Source: JANQPA01 sp964628385 (GTDB taxonomy: Bacteria; Bacteroidota; Bacteroidia; Chitinophagales; Saprospiraceae). Taken from it: a stretch of DNA of 9,176 nucleotides. The translations under genes were made by a program, and so were the position numbers. Positions within the stretch are counted from its first letter, which is position 1; the number at the start of each line of letters is the position of its first letter. Where the stretch lies: the NCBI GenBank assembly GCA_964628385.1, contig CAZVOD010000125.1:1-9176 (forward strand), given 5' to 3'. Under the pieces are notes generated by a model. It saw nothing but the letters and a program-made list of their open reading frames with translations, was not told where the DNA came from and ran no database searches. This document shows, in pieces, positions 1 through 7,205 of this stretch.

Positions 1-259
1 AAAGCTATTTTGTTTTTTAATTTAATAATAAAAATAAGTCTCAAGATTACAGAAGCCTAATTTCTGAAAATAATTTTTCAATTTTTTACCCTAAAAACAG
101 TTTTGGCATGGATGTTGCCATTAATAAAGCAAAAACGGATAAGTTTTTGGATTAGGAAATAAGCAAATCGGGAACCTTAGCATTTCGTTCCTCACTAGGT
201 CGTAAGACATTGGTGGGGAACCTTTTTTGATTCCGGGCTTATCAACAATGAGCAATTTA
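1..259. other. A/T-rich left-edge intergenic stretch, no gene seen
   Basis: This stretch is downstream of the aspartoacylase-like gene, which ends at 260 on the minus strand. All frames are short or low in complexity, and I see no protein-like translation. A small inverted repeat, TGGCA (104-108) and TGCCA (116-120), is followed on the minus strand by a weak T-rich tract, but it is too short to call a terminator. The first 90 bases are mostly A and T. Confidence 0.5.
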
Positions 260-1192
260 CTACATGGCCAGGTGAAATAAAGCATCCCCCTGATTGACGA
301 GTGCAGCATTATTATGACCAATGATGATGCCATCTCTTTTCGCTACTATTGTATGAATAATATTACCAAACGGATCATTGATATGCCCTAATAGCTGACC
401 TTTTTGAACAAACTCTCCCGAGGCAATATCTTTTTCAAAAAGGCCGGACTTTACTGCACGCATCCAGGAGCTTTTTTCAAAATGGAGGATGGGCCGTCCA
501 CTTTCTGTAAGGGGCGGTAGCATTTCCAGGTGGCCCAGCAGTCGCCGGATACCGGTCAATCCTTCTTTGATCGACAATTCATCCAGGCGATTGTTTTCAC
601 CAGCTTCGTAGATTAGCAGGGGCTTTTGCATATCAGCGGCCACTTTTCTTAGGGATTTACTGATGGGCGGCTTAGCCAGCAAAATGGGCGGCGCAAAAGC
701 CTTACCAAGTAATTTGCTCGCTTCATCTTCTTTGGAATACCTTATCTGTGGGTAATTATAGTGAGCGTGAGCCCCCGTGTGCATATCCAGCACTATATCG
801 GCAAGAGGTAGAATAGTTTTGGTCAATATCCTAGCCATCCTCGAAGCTAGCGATCCTGAAAGGTTTCCAGGAAAAGAGCGGTTGATATCCTTACCGTCCG
901 GCAGTTCTCTGGAGCGATGGATAAATCCATAAACATTGACAATAGGAATAACAATAATACTCCCCCTTTCGATACCGGTGAGCAACTCATCAGCCAGTAT
1001 TCTACTGATTATTTCTACACCGTTGACTTCATCTCCATGAACGCCGGCCATAAGTAAGAAGCAGGGCCCCGGATGCCGGGAGCGAAAAACTTTCAATCGC
1101 ATATGCAAAGAATCGCCGGAAGGCATGTTCCCAATATTAATTTTGATCTCTTTATTTTCGCCGGCTGCTATTTCTTTTTTTTGAATAACCAT
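260..1192 (-). CDS. Succinylglutamate desuccinylase/aspartoacylase family zinc hydrolase (COG3608-like)
   Basis: This 310-residue protein belongs to the AstE/AspA branch of the M14 zinc carboxypeptidase fold, whose members hydrolyse N-acyl amino acids. The zinc site is visible: H52 and E55 in GVHGDE, and H138 in DMHTG. DINR at 102-105, within GKDINRSFPG, matches the substrate-binding segment, and E196 in IYEAG fits the catalytic glutamate. The C-terminal part from about residue 232 to 310 looks like the small all-beta domain that closes the active site in this family. There is no signal peptide, so it should be cytoplasmic. It is second in a unit with the RimK-like ligase, whose stop lies 27 bases upstream. 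The start is an ATG without a recognisable Shine-Dalgarno sequence. The family is confident, but the substrate is unknown. True AstE or aspartoacylase activity is not implied, and the RimK neighbour suggests a glutamyl or N-acyl peptide substrate. Confidence 0.88.
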   Translation of the reverse strand: MVIQKKEIAAGENKEIKINIGNMPSGDSLHMRLKVFRSRHPGPCFLLMAGVHGDEVNGVEIISRILADELLTGIERGSIIVIPIVNVYGFIHRSRELPDGKDINRSFPGNLSGSLASRMARILTKTILPLADIVLDMHTGAHAHYNYPQIRYSKEDEASKLLGKAFAPPILLAKPPISKSLRKVAADMQKPLLIYEAGENNRLDELSIKEGLTGIRRLLGHLEMLPPLTESGRPILHFEKSSWMRAVKSGLFEKDIASGEFVQKGQLLGHINDPFGNIIHTIVAKRDGIIIGHNNAALVNQGDALFHLAM

Positions 1193-1219
1193 TAGTGCAA
1201 AATAAAAAAATCCATCGGC

Positions 1220-2128
1220 TCAAAGTGATGTTTCACTGAAGTGATGCCCTCTTTTTTGTATTTTCCTTTCAATAAACTCAATTATGGTTTGAGCTACATT
1301 TATGCCTGTTACTGTTTCTATTCCTTCCAGGCCGGGTGAGGCATTAACTTCCAGTATTAGCGGCCCCCTTTGTGACCTTAGAATATCCACTCCTGCAACA
1401 TCCAGGCCCATGATTTGGGTAGCTTTCACAGCCAGGTCTTTTTCTCGGGCTGTCAGTACCACGGGCTCAGCGGATGCGCCTCTATGCAAATTACTTCTGA
1501 ATTCTCCATCTCTTGCTTTTCTCTCCATGGCGGCTACTACTTTTCCCGCTACTACTAATGCACGGATATCAGCCCCATTAACTTCCCGGATAAACTCCTG
1601 AATAATCACTTTTTTCTTTACGCGCATAAAAGCTTCAATGATGTTGATAGCTGATTGGTAATCGTGTGCTATGAGTACGCCTGAGCCATGAGTACTTTCC
1701 GTAATTTTGATAATTATGGGAAAACCGCCCACAAAAGCTGCTGACTCCTCTATGTTTTGCATATCTCCCACAAAAATACTCTTGGGAATATCAATATTGT
1801 AGGAGGATAACTTTTGCAAGCATTTTAATTTATCCCTGGATTGGAGCAATGCATAAGAACGAGCTACCGTAAATACTTTCATCAATTCGAATTGCTGCAC
1901 TACGGCGGCCCCCCGGCTAGTTACCGAATTTCCTATACGAGGAATGATGGCATCGATATCCGATAGAGGCCGTCCTCTGTGTATCACCTGCAGGCCTTCT
2001 GTACCCAGGTGCAAATCACAGGCGGTATGATCAACAATGATAACTTCATGGCCTTTGAACATGGCTGCTTCACTCAGGCTACGGGTTGAGTATAAATGCT
2101 CATTTCTGGAAAGGATAGCGATCGTCAT
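1220..2128 (-). CDS. rimK: RimK-type ATP-grasp amide ligase (alpha-L-glutamate ligase)
   Basis: The protein is 302 residues from the chosen start, against about 300 for E. coli RimK, and it aligns along its whole length as I remember that protein. It opens with MTIAILSRNEHLYSTRSL, then PRIG (63-66), SRDKL (97-101), the ATP-grasp lysine K141, QEF (177-179) and the signature FRSNLHRGA (210-218). VAGVDIL (244-250) precedes LEVNASPGLEGIE (259-271). D248, E260 and N262 match the Mg-binding residues, and K100, K141, E178 and D187 the ATP-binding ones. RimK adds glutamate residues to the C-terminus of ribosomal protein S6 in E. coli and can make poly-alpha-glutamate; the target here is unknown. The frame stays open to 2188, but the 20 extra residues match nothing in the family, and the ATG at 2128 has a well-placed GAGGT, so I chose 2128. 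It is the first gene of a unit with the zinc hydrolase downstream. Confidence 0.93.
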   Translation of the reverse strand: MTIAILSRNEHLYSTRSLSEAAMFKGHEVIIVDHTACDLHLGTEGLQVIHRGRPLSDIDAIIPRIGNSVTSRGAAVVQQFELMKVFTVARSYALLQSRDKLKCLQKLSSYNIDIPKSIFVGDMQNIEESAAFVGGFPIIIKITESTHGSGVLIAHDYQSAINIIEAFMRVKKKVIIQEFIREVNGADIRALVVAGKVVAAMERKARDGEFRSNLHRGASAEPVVLTAREKDLAVKATQIMGLDVAGVDILRSQRGPLILEVNASPGLEGIETVTGINVAQTIIEFIERKIQKRGHHFSETSL

Positions 2129-2132
2129 ATAG

Positions 2133-2138
2133 TACCTC
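2133..2138 (-). promoter_or_regulatory. Shine-Dalgarno-like site deciding the rimK start
   Basis: On the minus strand GAGGTA lies here, with GAGG ending six bases before the ATG at 2128. Other genes in this window lack such a site. It supports the internal ATG, which gives a family-length RimK, over the longer open frame that reaches 2188. Confidence 0.6.
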
Positions 2139-2439
2139 GAATTTCCAATTGCTTTCTCGACGCTGCAATAAGTTTTAGAATTACTCACCCTAAGGATGAA
2201 TCAAATGATTGTAGTAAGAAATGAAAAAAATCAAAATTTGTTGTGTGTAGGCTTTACAAGCTCCTGGTCTACCGTGTTTAATTTTTTAAGGAAAATAATT
2301 ATCTTTAAATGGAATGGTTTGGATTGTGCTATACCCTGTTCCTATGATTTGAGAATCATAGTATTTCCCTTTACTTATTAACTCCTTAATAGATGCTGGT
2401 TTTTCTGTACTGGGGCTGAAGTCAATTTTATTAGGTACT
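2139..2439. other. Divergent intergenic region between rimK and the DUF4221-like remnant
   Basis: About 300 bases lie between the two divergent genes, and I see no convincing gene in them. A clean hairpin lies at 2342-2361: CTATGATT, loop TGAG, AATCATAG, followed on the plus strand by pyrimidine-rich DNA. The frame of the downstream remnant is closed by the TAG at 2359-2361. No exact TAnnTTTG element was found in the rimK direction; the nearest has one mismatch. The lost 5' part of the DUF4221-like gene would be expected here, but I cannot recognise it in any frame. Confidence 0.4.
2342..2361. repeat. Perfect 8-bp hairpin, possible weak terminator
   Basis: CTATGATT at 2342-2349 and AATCATAG at 2354-2361 are perfectly complementary around a TGAG loop. 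The stem is A/T-rich. The following plus-strand sequence is T/C-rich without an uninterrupted T run, so a terminator role is only possible. Confidence 0.45.
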
Positions 2440-3132
2440 TTGCTGAATTCAAGGTTAAATGGAGATGTAGTTAGGTTAGAGAACGAACTGTTCGTCCCAT
2501 TGAGATATCCATTTTTCAGAGAATTTCCCGGTGAGCAGGAATTATCTGAAGTGCCTCTTTTCAGCATTGTTGATTTGAATGATAAAAAAATTCAAAAAGT
2601 TAATTTTGATTTTGTGCCCTCCGTTTATAATGATAGTAATCGGCCACTTCCTGCAACGAATGGGATCCACTCAGATGGAAAGAATTTATACTTTTACTTC
2701 ACCTGCGACCACAATATCTATCAATATAGTGGCGGAAATAAGTATACGATTCATACTGTTTTTTCTAGATATCATAAGGCCTACAGGCCATTTGGTAAGG
2801 GACATTACACGATTAGGTTTACACGTTCATTTCTTTATCGTGGTCTGTATTATGATGAATATCGACAAGTATTTTACAGGATAGTTAAGTTACCCGTGAT
2901 GGAGCAGCTGGATGATTATTACAGTGAGGATGACTACCCCTTTAGGTTTTCTGTTATGGTAATGGATAAGGATTTGAAAAAAGTTGGAGAGGTCCTCTTT
3001 TCCAATACAGGGTACTCGATGCTCCACGTTTTTGTTGACAAGGCAGGATTGTTTTTGATGCGCTCACCGAGTCATTCAGCATACAAAGAAGGGCAGATTA
3101 TGTTTGATGCCTTTACTTTTGAAGAAGTTTGA
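2440..3132 (+). pseudogene. N-terminally truncated DUF4221-like beta-propeller protein
   Basis: The translation (230 residues from a TTG) resembles, from memory, the C-terminal two thirds of DUF4221 proteins. These are Bacteroidota lipoproteins of roughly 370-400 residues with a propeller-like fold and unknown function. Typical are the strand-rich repeats, GLYYDEYRQVFYRIVKLP (135-152), then VMVMDKDLKKVGEV (172-185), and an ending in FDAFTFEE. The N-terminal third with its signal peptide and lipobox is missing. The frame is open only from 2362, after a TAG at 2359-2361, and its first ATG is at codon 154, so no ATG could start a useful protein. I see no ribosome binding site. The C-terminal part is intact with no internal stop, so the truncation may be recent. 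A short, non-exported product from TTG is possible but unlikely. The family assignment is moderately sure, the truncation more so. Confidence 0.62.
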
Positions 3133-3166
3133 GCGCTTTTTTCCAATAGACTGGTTTGCCAAATAA

Positions 3167-3256
3167 CGAAGTAAATACCGATATTTGTCTTGAGAACCCT
3201 GATAGAAATGTTTTCATTTATATTACCCTTCAGTCAGCGTTCTCTTTTTTACTTCG
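3167..3256. repeat. Nested inverted-repeat block, possible structured RNA or degenerate mobile element
   Basis: Complementary pairs lie inside one another. CGAAGTAAA (3167-3175) pairs with TTTACTTCG (3248-3256). GAGAAC-c-CTGA (3192-3202) pairs with TCAG-c-GTTCTC (3234-3244) with one C/C mismatch. A central hairpin has AAATG (3206-3210), loop TTTT and CATTT (3215-3219). The outer and middle helices are separated by 16 unpaired bases on the left and three on the right. There is no coding potential. It lies between the DUF4221-like remnant and the exported protein at 3304, so it could form in the 3' end of one transcript or the leader of the other. Confidence 0.5.
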
Positions 3257-3303
3257 AAATGCTAGATTCCAGCTGTGTCTAGCTCGACGGCAAAATTTAT
3301 TAT

Positions 3304-3741
3304 ATGATAAAAATTTATAGTTACCTCTTATTCTTCACATTCACAATTATTTATGCGCCGCTCAAGGGGCAGCAGTATATTACAGAGAAAATGGTAGAAC
3401 TGACGGCTGCTCAACCGGAAGTAAAAGCGTACTTCAGTGCCCACCCCACTATATTTATACTTTCTAACGAGTGGGTCAACGCTGAGAATTGTCGCATCAA
3501 CCAACTGAGTACTTCCAAAGTACTGCTGCTCATGGAAGAAGAAGAACTAACCCTGAGAAAGCATAAAACCTGGATGGAATTTAATCTCATTAAAAGAAAG
3601 CGAACTGAAGCTACCGTGAAAATAAAGCTGTACAATAAAGTAGATGTAGAAGATAAAGCGCGTAAAGAATTTGAACAAAAAGACAAATCTCTGACGTTCA
3701 AATTCGAACGTCAGGCCGGCATCTGGCGGCTCAAAGAATAG
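3304..3741 (+). CDS. Exported protein of unknown function
   Basis: I do not recognise this 145-residue protein. Residues 1-22 form a Sec signal peptide: a lysine at position 3, a hydrophobic stretch YSYLLFFTFTIIYAPL, and probable cleavage near KGQ. There is no lipobox cysteine, so the mature protein of about 122 residues should be periplasmic or secreted. The mature part has a short helix-like region (26-45), then charged segments alternating with likely strands; the end, with ATVKIKLYN (103-111), SLTFKFERQ (129-137) and IWRLKE (140-145), looks like an antiparallel sheet. That ending recalls small NTF2-like or lumazine-binding-type domains, but I cannot claim either. The start ATG has A/T-rich DNA before it and no Shine-Dalgarno sequence. 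It stands alone, with intergenic gaps on both sides and the structured block 3167-3256 just upstream. Confidence 0.75.
   Translation: MIKIYSYLLFFTFTIIYAPLKGQQYITEKMVELTAAQPEVKAYFSAHPTIFILSNEWVNAENCRINQLSTSKVLLLMEEEELTLRKHKTWMEFNLIKRKRTEATVKIKLYNKVDVEDKARKEFEQKDKSLTFKFERQAGIWRLKE
3691..3714. repeat. 9-bp perfect inverted repeat inside the 3' end of the exported-protein gene
   Basis: CTGACGTTC (3691-3699) and GAACGTCAG (3706-3714) are perfect complements around a six-base loop. The repeat lies in the last 17 codons of the gene. A run of seven T (3752-3758) follows only 37 bases later, too far away for a standard intrinsic terminator. It may slow exonuclease decay of the mRNA end, or be chance. 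Confidence 0.5.
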
Positions 3742-3843
3742 ATAACGAGTATTTTTTTGGCGTATTAGGCTAATTCCTGGAATTTAAGTTGTATCTTTAT
3801 AAATAATTTTGCTCTAGGGATAGATTTTTATTTCAATAATCTG

Positions 3844-3851
3844 TACTTTTG
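3844..3851 (+). promoter_or_regulatory. Candidate Bacteroidota -7 promoter element
   Basis: TACTTTTG matches the Bacteroidota primary sigma factor element TAnnTTTG exactly. No TTG is present at the usual distance upstream for the -33 element, so the call is weak. A second match, TAATTTTG, lies at 3804-3811, with a TTG at 3789-3791 that is too close. Either could drive the sortilin-like gene at 4047. Confidence 0.35.
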
Positions 3852-3872
3852 CTGTATTAAAATCCTCCCGTA

Positions 3873-3923
3873 GAGCAACTACCCTAACAGCTTTATTTGC
3901 TTTGCTCAATATTCGAAGCTGTT
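3873..3923 (+). promoter_or_regulatory. Interleaved inverted repeats in the leader, possible attenuator or pseudoknot
   Basis: GAGCAA (3873-3878) is complementary to TTGCTC (3902-3907), and AACAGCTT (3886-3893) to AAGCTGTT (3916-3923). The halves alternate, so the two helices either exclude one another or form a pseudoknot. The second, stronger helix is followed by CTCATTTTTA, a U-rich tract in RNA, resembling a weak terminator. The arrangement fits a transcription-attenuation switch, but no ligand or known riboswitch class is recognisable. Confidence 0.3.
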
Positions 3924-3994
3924 CTCATTTTTATTTGGATTATTATAGTTCTGACGACGCAACTGTGTAAAAATCTATGAGAAAAACTACATTA

Positions 3995-4006
3995 CCCACT
4001 AGTGGG
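3995..4006. promoter_or_regulatory. Perfect 12-base palindrome, possible operator
   Basis: CCCACTAGTGGG is a perfect palindrome with no spacer, about 40 bases before the ATG of the sortilin-like gene. It contains the tetranucleotide CTAG. It could bind a dimeric regulator, but it lies downstream of the candidate -7 elements and no regulator gene is nearby. Confidence 0.3.
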
Positions 4007-4046
4007 CTTTAATAGCTATGCCAGAGGGTAACAAAAAAATGTTGCC

Positions 4047-7000
4047 ATGAAGCGCACTTTTAGATACTACATGTTGCTAACGCTGTTAACATTTCTACTT
4101 CAATTTCAAGCCCACTCCCAAACACAAACTACGACAGAAGGAAGATTCAGAGAGAACTTTCTTAATGCCTTGCAATTCAGCCAACTGCAATGGAGAAATA
4201 TAGGTCCATTCAGAGGAGGCAGAGCCGTGGCTATTGCAGGGGTACCCCGCCAACCCATGACTTATTACATGGGAAGCACCGGAGGTGGTATCTGGAAAAC
4301 AGAAGACGCCGGTATTTCCTGGTCTAATAGCTCGGATGGCTTCTTTGGCTCTTCTTCTGTAGGAGCAATCGCTGTTGCTCCCTCTGATCATAATATTATC
4401 TATGTAGGAATGGGCGAACATCCCGTGCGAGGCGTTATGACCTCCGCCGGTGATGGCGTATACAAATCCGTCGATGGCGGAAAAACCTGGAAACACATCG
4501 GCCTGGTACAGGCCGAGCATATCGCGGCTATTCGAATTCACCCGGACAATCCCGACTTGATCTATGTGGCTGTTCAAGGTGCTCTTTATGCAGACTCCAG
4601 AGAACGGGGCATTTATATGACTACTGATGGTGGCCTGAACTGGACTAAAGTCCTTTATATCAATGGCTCTACCGGAGCTGCTGATCTTTCTATGGACCCT
4701 AACAATCCAAGGGTGTTATATGCTGCCCTATGGGATCATCAGCGCAAACCCTGGCAGATCAGAAGTGGCGGCCGGGGCTCGGGCATCTTCAAATCAGTGG
4801 ATGGAGGAAGAAACTGGTCTAAGATCTGTAAAGGGCTACCCGAAAAAATGGGTAAAATAGGCGTAGCTGTCTCTCCGGCCAATTCAGAAGTGGTTTATGC
4901 CAATATTGAAGCTGAAAATGGCGGTGTCTTTCGTTCAACTGATGAAGGAAATTCCTGGACTCAGGTGAGCAACGACAGGTCTACTGTATCCAGAGCCTGG
5001 TACTACATCAAAATTATTGCGGACCCGCGCAATGAAAATACCGTTTATGTGCTCAACGATCCGTTGCTAAAATCTATTGATGGCGGAAAGACTTTTACAG
5101 AAATTCCAACAGATCACAGCGATCAACATCAGCTCTGGATCAACCCGGATAACCCCGAAAATATGGCTTTGGCCAACGACGGCGGAGCCTGTATTTCTTT
5201 CAATGGTGGCAAAACCTGGTCTAGCCAAAATAATCAGCCTACCGGGCAATTCTACCGCGTCATCACAGATAATCAATTTCCCTACCATATATACGGCGGC
5301 CAGCAGGATAATTCCACGGTGGCCATCAGCAGCAGAACTAGCGATGCTGGAATAGATGAAAAAGACTGGCTTCCGGTTAGTGGATGTGAAAGTGGTTTTA
5401 TTGCTTTTGATCCCGACCAGCCAGAGTTGATCTACGGTGGTTGTTATCAGGGCTATATTTCAGTGTATAATCGCAGTACACAATCCAATAAAGATATTAT
5501 GGCCTATCCGGAGATGGGCCTAGCTACTACGCCTAAAGAAATGCGATACCGTTTTAACTGGAATGCCCCGATTATTGCTCAGCCACAAGACCCCTCCATC
5601 ATTTATCATGCGGCTAATGTGGTATTAAAGACAACCGATGGCGGCATTAACTGGACCCCTATCAGTCCGGACCTGACCCGCGATGAGCCTTCCAGACAAG
5701 GGTTGGGCGGTATTCCATTCACCAACGAAGGGGCCGGAGCAGAGAACTACAATACGATCAGTTACTTGGCATGTTCGCCACACGAAGCCGGCGTCATTTG
5801 GGTAGGTACCGACGATGGCCTGGTACACGTCACCAGCGATGAAGGCAAAAACTGGACTGCTGTTACGCCTCCCCCACTAGAGGATAAAGAAGCGTTGATT
5901 AATAGTATAGAAATTTCTCCTACTGACCCAGCTACGGCTTATGTAGTGGCTACCCGCTACAAATTCAATGATAAAAAACCCTACATTTTTATCACCAGAG
6001 ATATGGGAAAAAACTGGGAATTGATCAATAAAGGTATAAGAGCCAACCATTTTGTGCGGGTTGTCAGAGAAGATCCCGTAAACAGCAATATTCTTTACGC
6101 CGGTACAGAAAACGGAATGTATATTTCCTTTGATGCCGGAGCCCAGTGGAATGCCTTTCAACTCAATCTCCCTGTTTGTCCGATTACTGATATTTGTATC
6201 CAGGATAATGATCTGGTGGTATCTACTTCCGGCCGTGCTTTCTGGATACTAGATGATATTGGGGCCATCCAGCAAAGTAACGGAGAATTTGCCTACGAGC
6301 CGATGCTGTTCCAACCTGACCCGACTGTCAGATTTGATGTAGGGAGTACCAGAGAGGAAAATATAGGAAAAAACCCTCCCAATGGTTTGATAATCGATTA
6401 TTTCCTCCCCAGAAATAGCGATCGGGATATTCTCACCCTGGAAATTGTGGACAAAAATGGGCAGGTCATTCGGTCTTTTAGCAATCAGCGGGATGAACAC
6501 TACAAGTCATACCATGGAGGCCCGGCACCTGATCGCCGACTACCCTCCGAAGCGGGCATCAACCGATTCAGTTGGGACCTTACGGGATATTCTATTCCTG
6601 GCGTGAAAGATGTTTTTCTCTTTGGCAGCTATAAAGGACATAGAGTCGCGCCCGGTGAGTATACTATTCGTCTGATCACCCCCAGAGATACATTCATACA
6701 AACGGCCACTATTCTGCCTGACCCACGAGTGAAAGCTACACAGGCTGACTACGAGGAGCAGGAACAGATGATGAAGCGAATTGAAGAATTATTAAGGGAA
6801 ATACATCAGTCAGTCTCTCGCATGCAAGACCTCAAGGGCCAGATTGTCTTTTTGACCGAGCAGCTCAAAAAGGCAGGATGCGTACAGCGCATGATTGACA
6901 GAGGCGTGGCTATTCAGGAGAGTATCACAGAATGGGAGAAGGATTTGGTACAATTTCAGCAAAAAAATGCGCAGGATGTTATTAATTTTCCCAATACCAT

Positions 7001-7205
7001 CAACACCCAGTTGGCAGATTTGCTCAACAGAGTCAACTCGCATGATCCAAAAGTAACTACCGGAGTGAAGGCGCGATTCCGTGATTTGGAAAAGCAATGG
7101 AAAGGCCATTACTCAGCAATGATGCAAATCCTTGGAAAAGATATTGCCGATTTCAATCAAATGTACAAAGAACACGATGTGCCGGCTCTGGTTGTCCCGA
7201 ATTAA
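4047..7205 (+). CDS. Large exported sortilin/VPS10-like Asp-box beta-propeller protein
   Basis: This 1052-residue protein starts with a Sec signal peptide (1-24, hydrophobic core YYMLLTLLTFLLQF). A long propeller region follows, with eleven Asp-box (BNR) motifs of the form S/T-x-D-x-G-x-x-W/F near residues 84, 140, 191, 249, 296, 342, 383, 528, 595, 649 and 693. Recurrent DPxxPxxxY segments (as HPDNPDLIY and DPNNPRVLY) mark the blade turns. This matches the VPS10/sortilin N-terminal-like proteins common in Bacteroidota, often mislabelled glycosyl hydrolase. Residues about 778-890 (FSWDL, RVAPGEYTIRLI) look like a FlgD-like Ig domain. Residues 900-945 and 955-1040 are helical, partly coiled coil. 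No type IX secretion tail, lipobox or C-terminal membrane anchor is seen, so it is probably periplasmic or secreted. Its ligand is unknown, and I see no hydrolase catalytic site. The gene is complete and stands alone behind a long leader. Confidence 0.9.
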   Translation: MKRTFRYYMLLTLLTFLLQFQAHSQTQTTTEGRFRENFLNALQFSQLQWRNIGPFRGGRAVAIAGVPRQPMTYYMGSTGGGIWKTEDAGISWSNSSDGFFGSSSVGAIAVAPSDHNIIYVGMGEHPVRGVMTSAGDGVYKSVDGGKTWKHIGLVQAEHIAAIRIHPDNPDLIYVAVQGALYADSRERGIYMTTDGGLNWTKVLYINGSTGAADLSMDPNNPRVLYAALWDHQRKPWQIRSGGRGSGIFKSVDGGRNWSKICKGLPEKMGKIGVAVSPANSEVVYANIEAENGGVFRSTDEGNSWTQVSNDRSTVSRAWYYIKIIADPRNENTVYVLNDPLLKSIDGGKTFTEIPTDHSDQHQLWINPDNPENMALANDGGACISFNGGKTWSSQNNQPTGQFYRVITDNQFPYHIYGGQQDNSTVAISSRTSDAGIDEKDWLPVSGCESGFIAFDPDQPELIYGGCYQGYISVYNRSTQSNKDIMAYPEMGLATTPKEMRYRFNWNAPIIAQPQDPSIIYHAANVVLKTTDGGINWTPISPDLTRDEPSRQGLGGIPFTNEGAGAENYNTISYLACSPHEAGVIWVGTDDGLVHVTSDEGKNWTAVTPPPLEDKEALINSIEISPTDPATAYVVATRYKFNDKKPYIFITRDMGKNWELINKGIRANHFVRVVREDPVNSNILYAGTENGMYISFDAGAQWNAFQLNLPVCPITDICIQDNDLVVSTSGRAFWILDDIGAIQQSNGEFAYEPMLFQPDPTVRFDVGSTREENIGKNPPNGLIIDYFLPRNSDRDILTLEIVDKNGQVIRSFSNQRDEHYKSYHGGPAPDRRLPSEAGINRFSWDLTGYSIPGVKDVFLFGSYKGHRVAPGEYTIRLITPRDTFIQTATILPDPRVKATQADYEEQEQMMKRIEELLREIHQSVSRMQDLKGQIVFLTEQLKKAGCVQRMIDRGVAIQESITEWEKDLVQFQQKNAQDVINFPNTINTQLADLLNRVNSHDPKVTTGVKARFRDLEKQWKGHYSAMMQILGKDIADFNQMYKEHDVPALVVPN

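Larger units (their letters stand above)
3742..4046 (+). other. Intergenic leader region of the sortilin-like gene
   Basis: This 305-base gap holds no gene that I can support. It contains two exact matches to TAnnTTTG (3804-3811 and 3844-3851), a pair of interleaved inverted repeats (3873-3923) and a 12-base palindrome (3995-4006). If transcription starts near either -7 match, the leader of the downstream gene would be roughly 190 to 230 bases, unusually long for a gene with a simple promoter. No Shine-Dalgarno sequence is near the ATG; GAGGG at 4024-4028 is too far upstream. Confidence 0.5.

Noticed and set aside
101..120. Possible minus-strand terminator after the aspartoacylase-like gene
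   Set aside because: The stem TGGCA/TGCCA is only five bases and the T run is interrupted and offset. It is also about 140 bases past the stop.
1224..1237. AGTGA/TCACT hairpin in the last codons of rimK
   Set aside because: It is a five-base stem within coding sequence with no T run and no sign of function.
2196..2381. Plus-strand open frame of 61 residues upstream of the DUF4221-like remnant
   Set aside because: The translation has no signal peptide, lipobox or propeller-like pattern and does not join the remnant in frame. I could not show it is the lost N-terminus.
2286..2567. Minus-strand open frame of 93 residues over the start of the DUF4221-like remnant
   Set aside because: It overlaps the frame whose translation is propeller-like, has no recognisable domain, and lacks promoter or ribosome-site support. 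I treat it as a shadow.
4095..4577. 160-residue minus-strand open frame inside the sortilin-like gene
   Set aside because: It is antisense to a confidently identified protein with a repeated motif structure. The antisense peptide has no domain.
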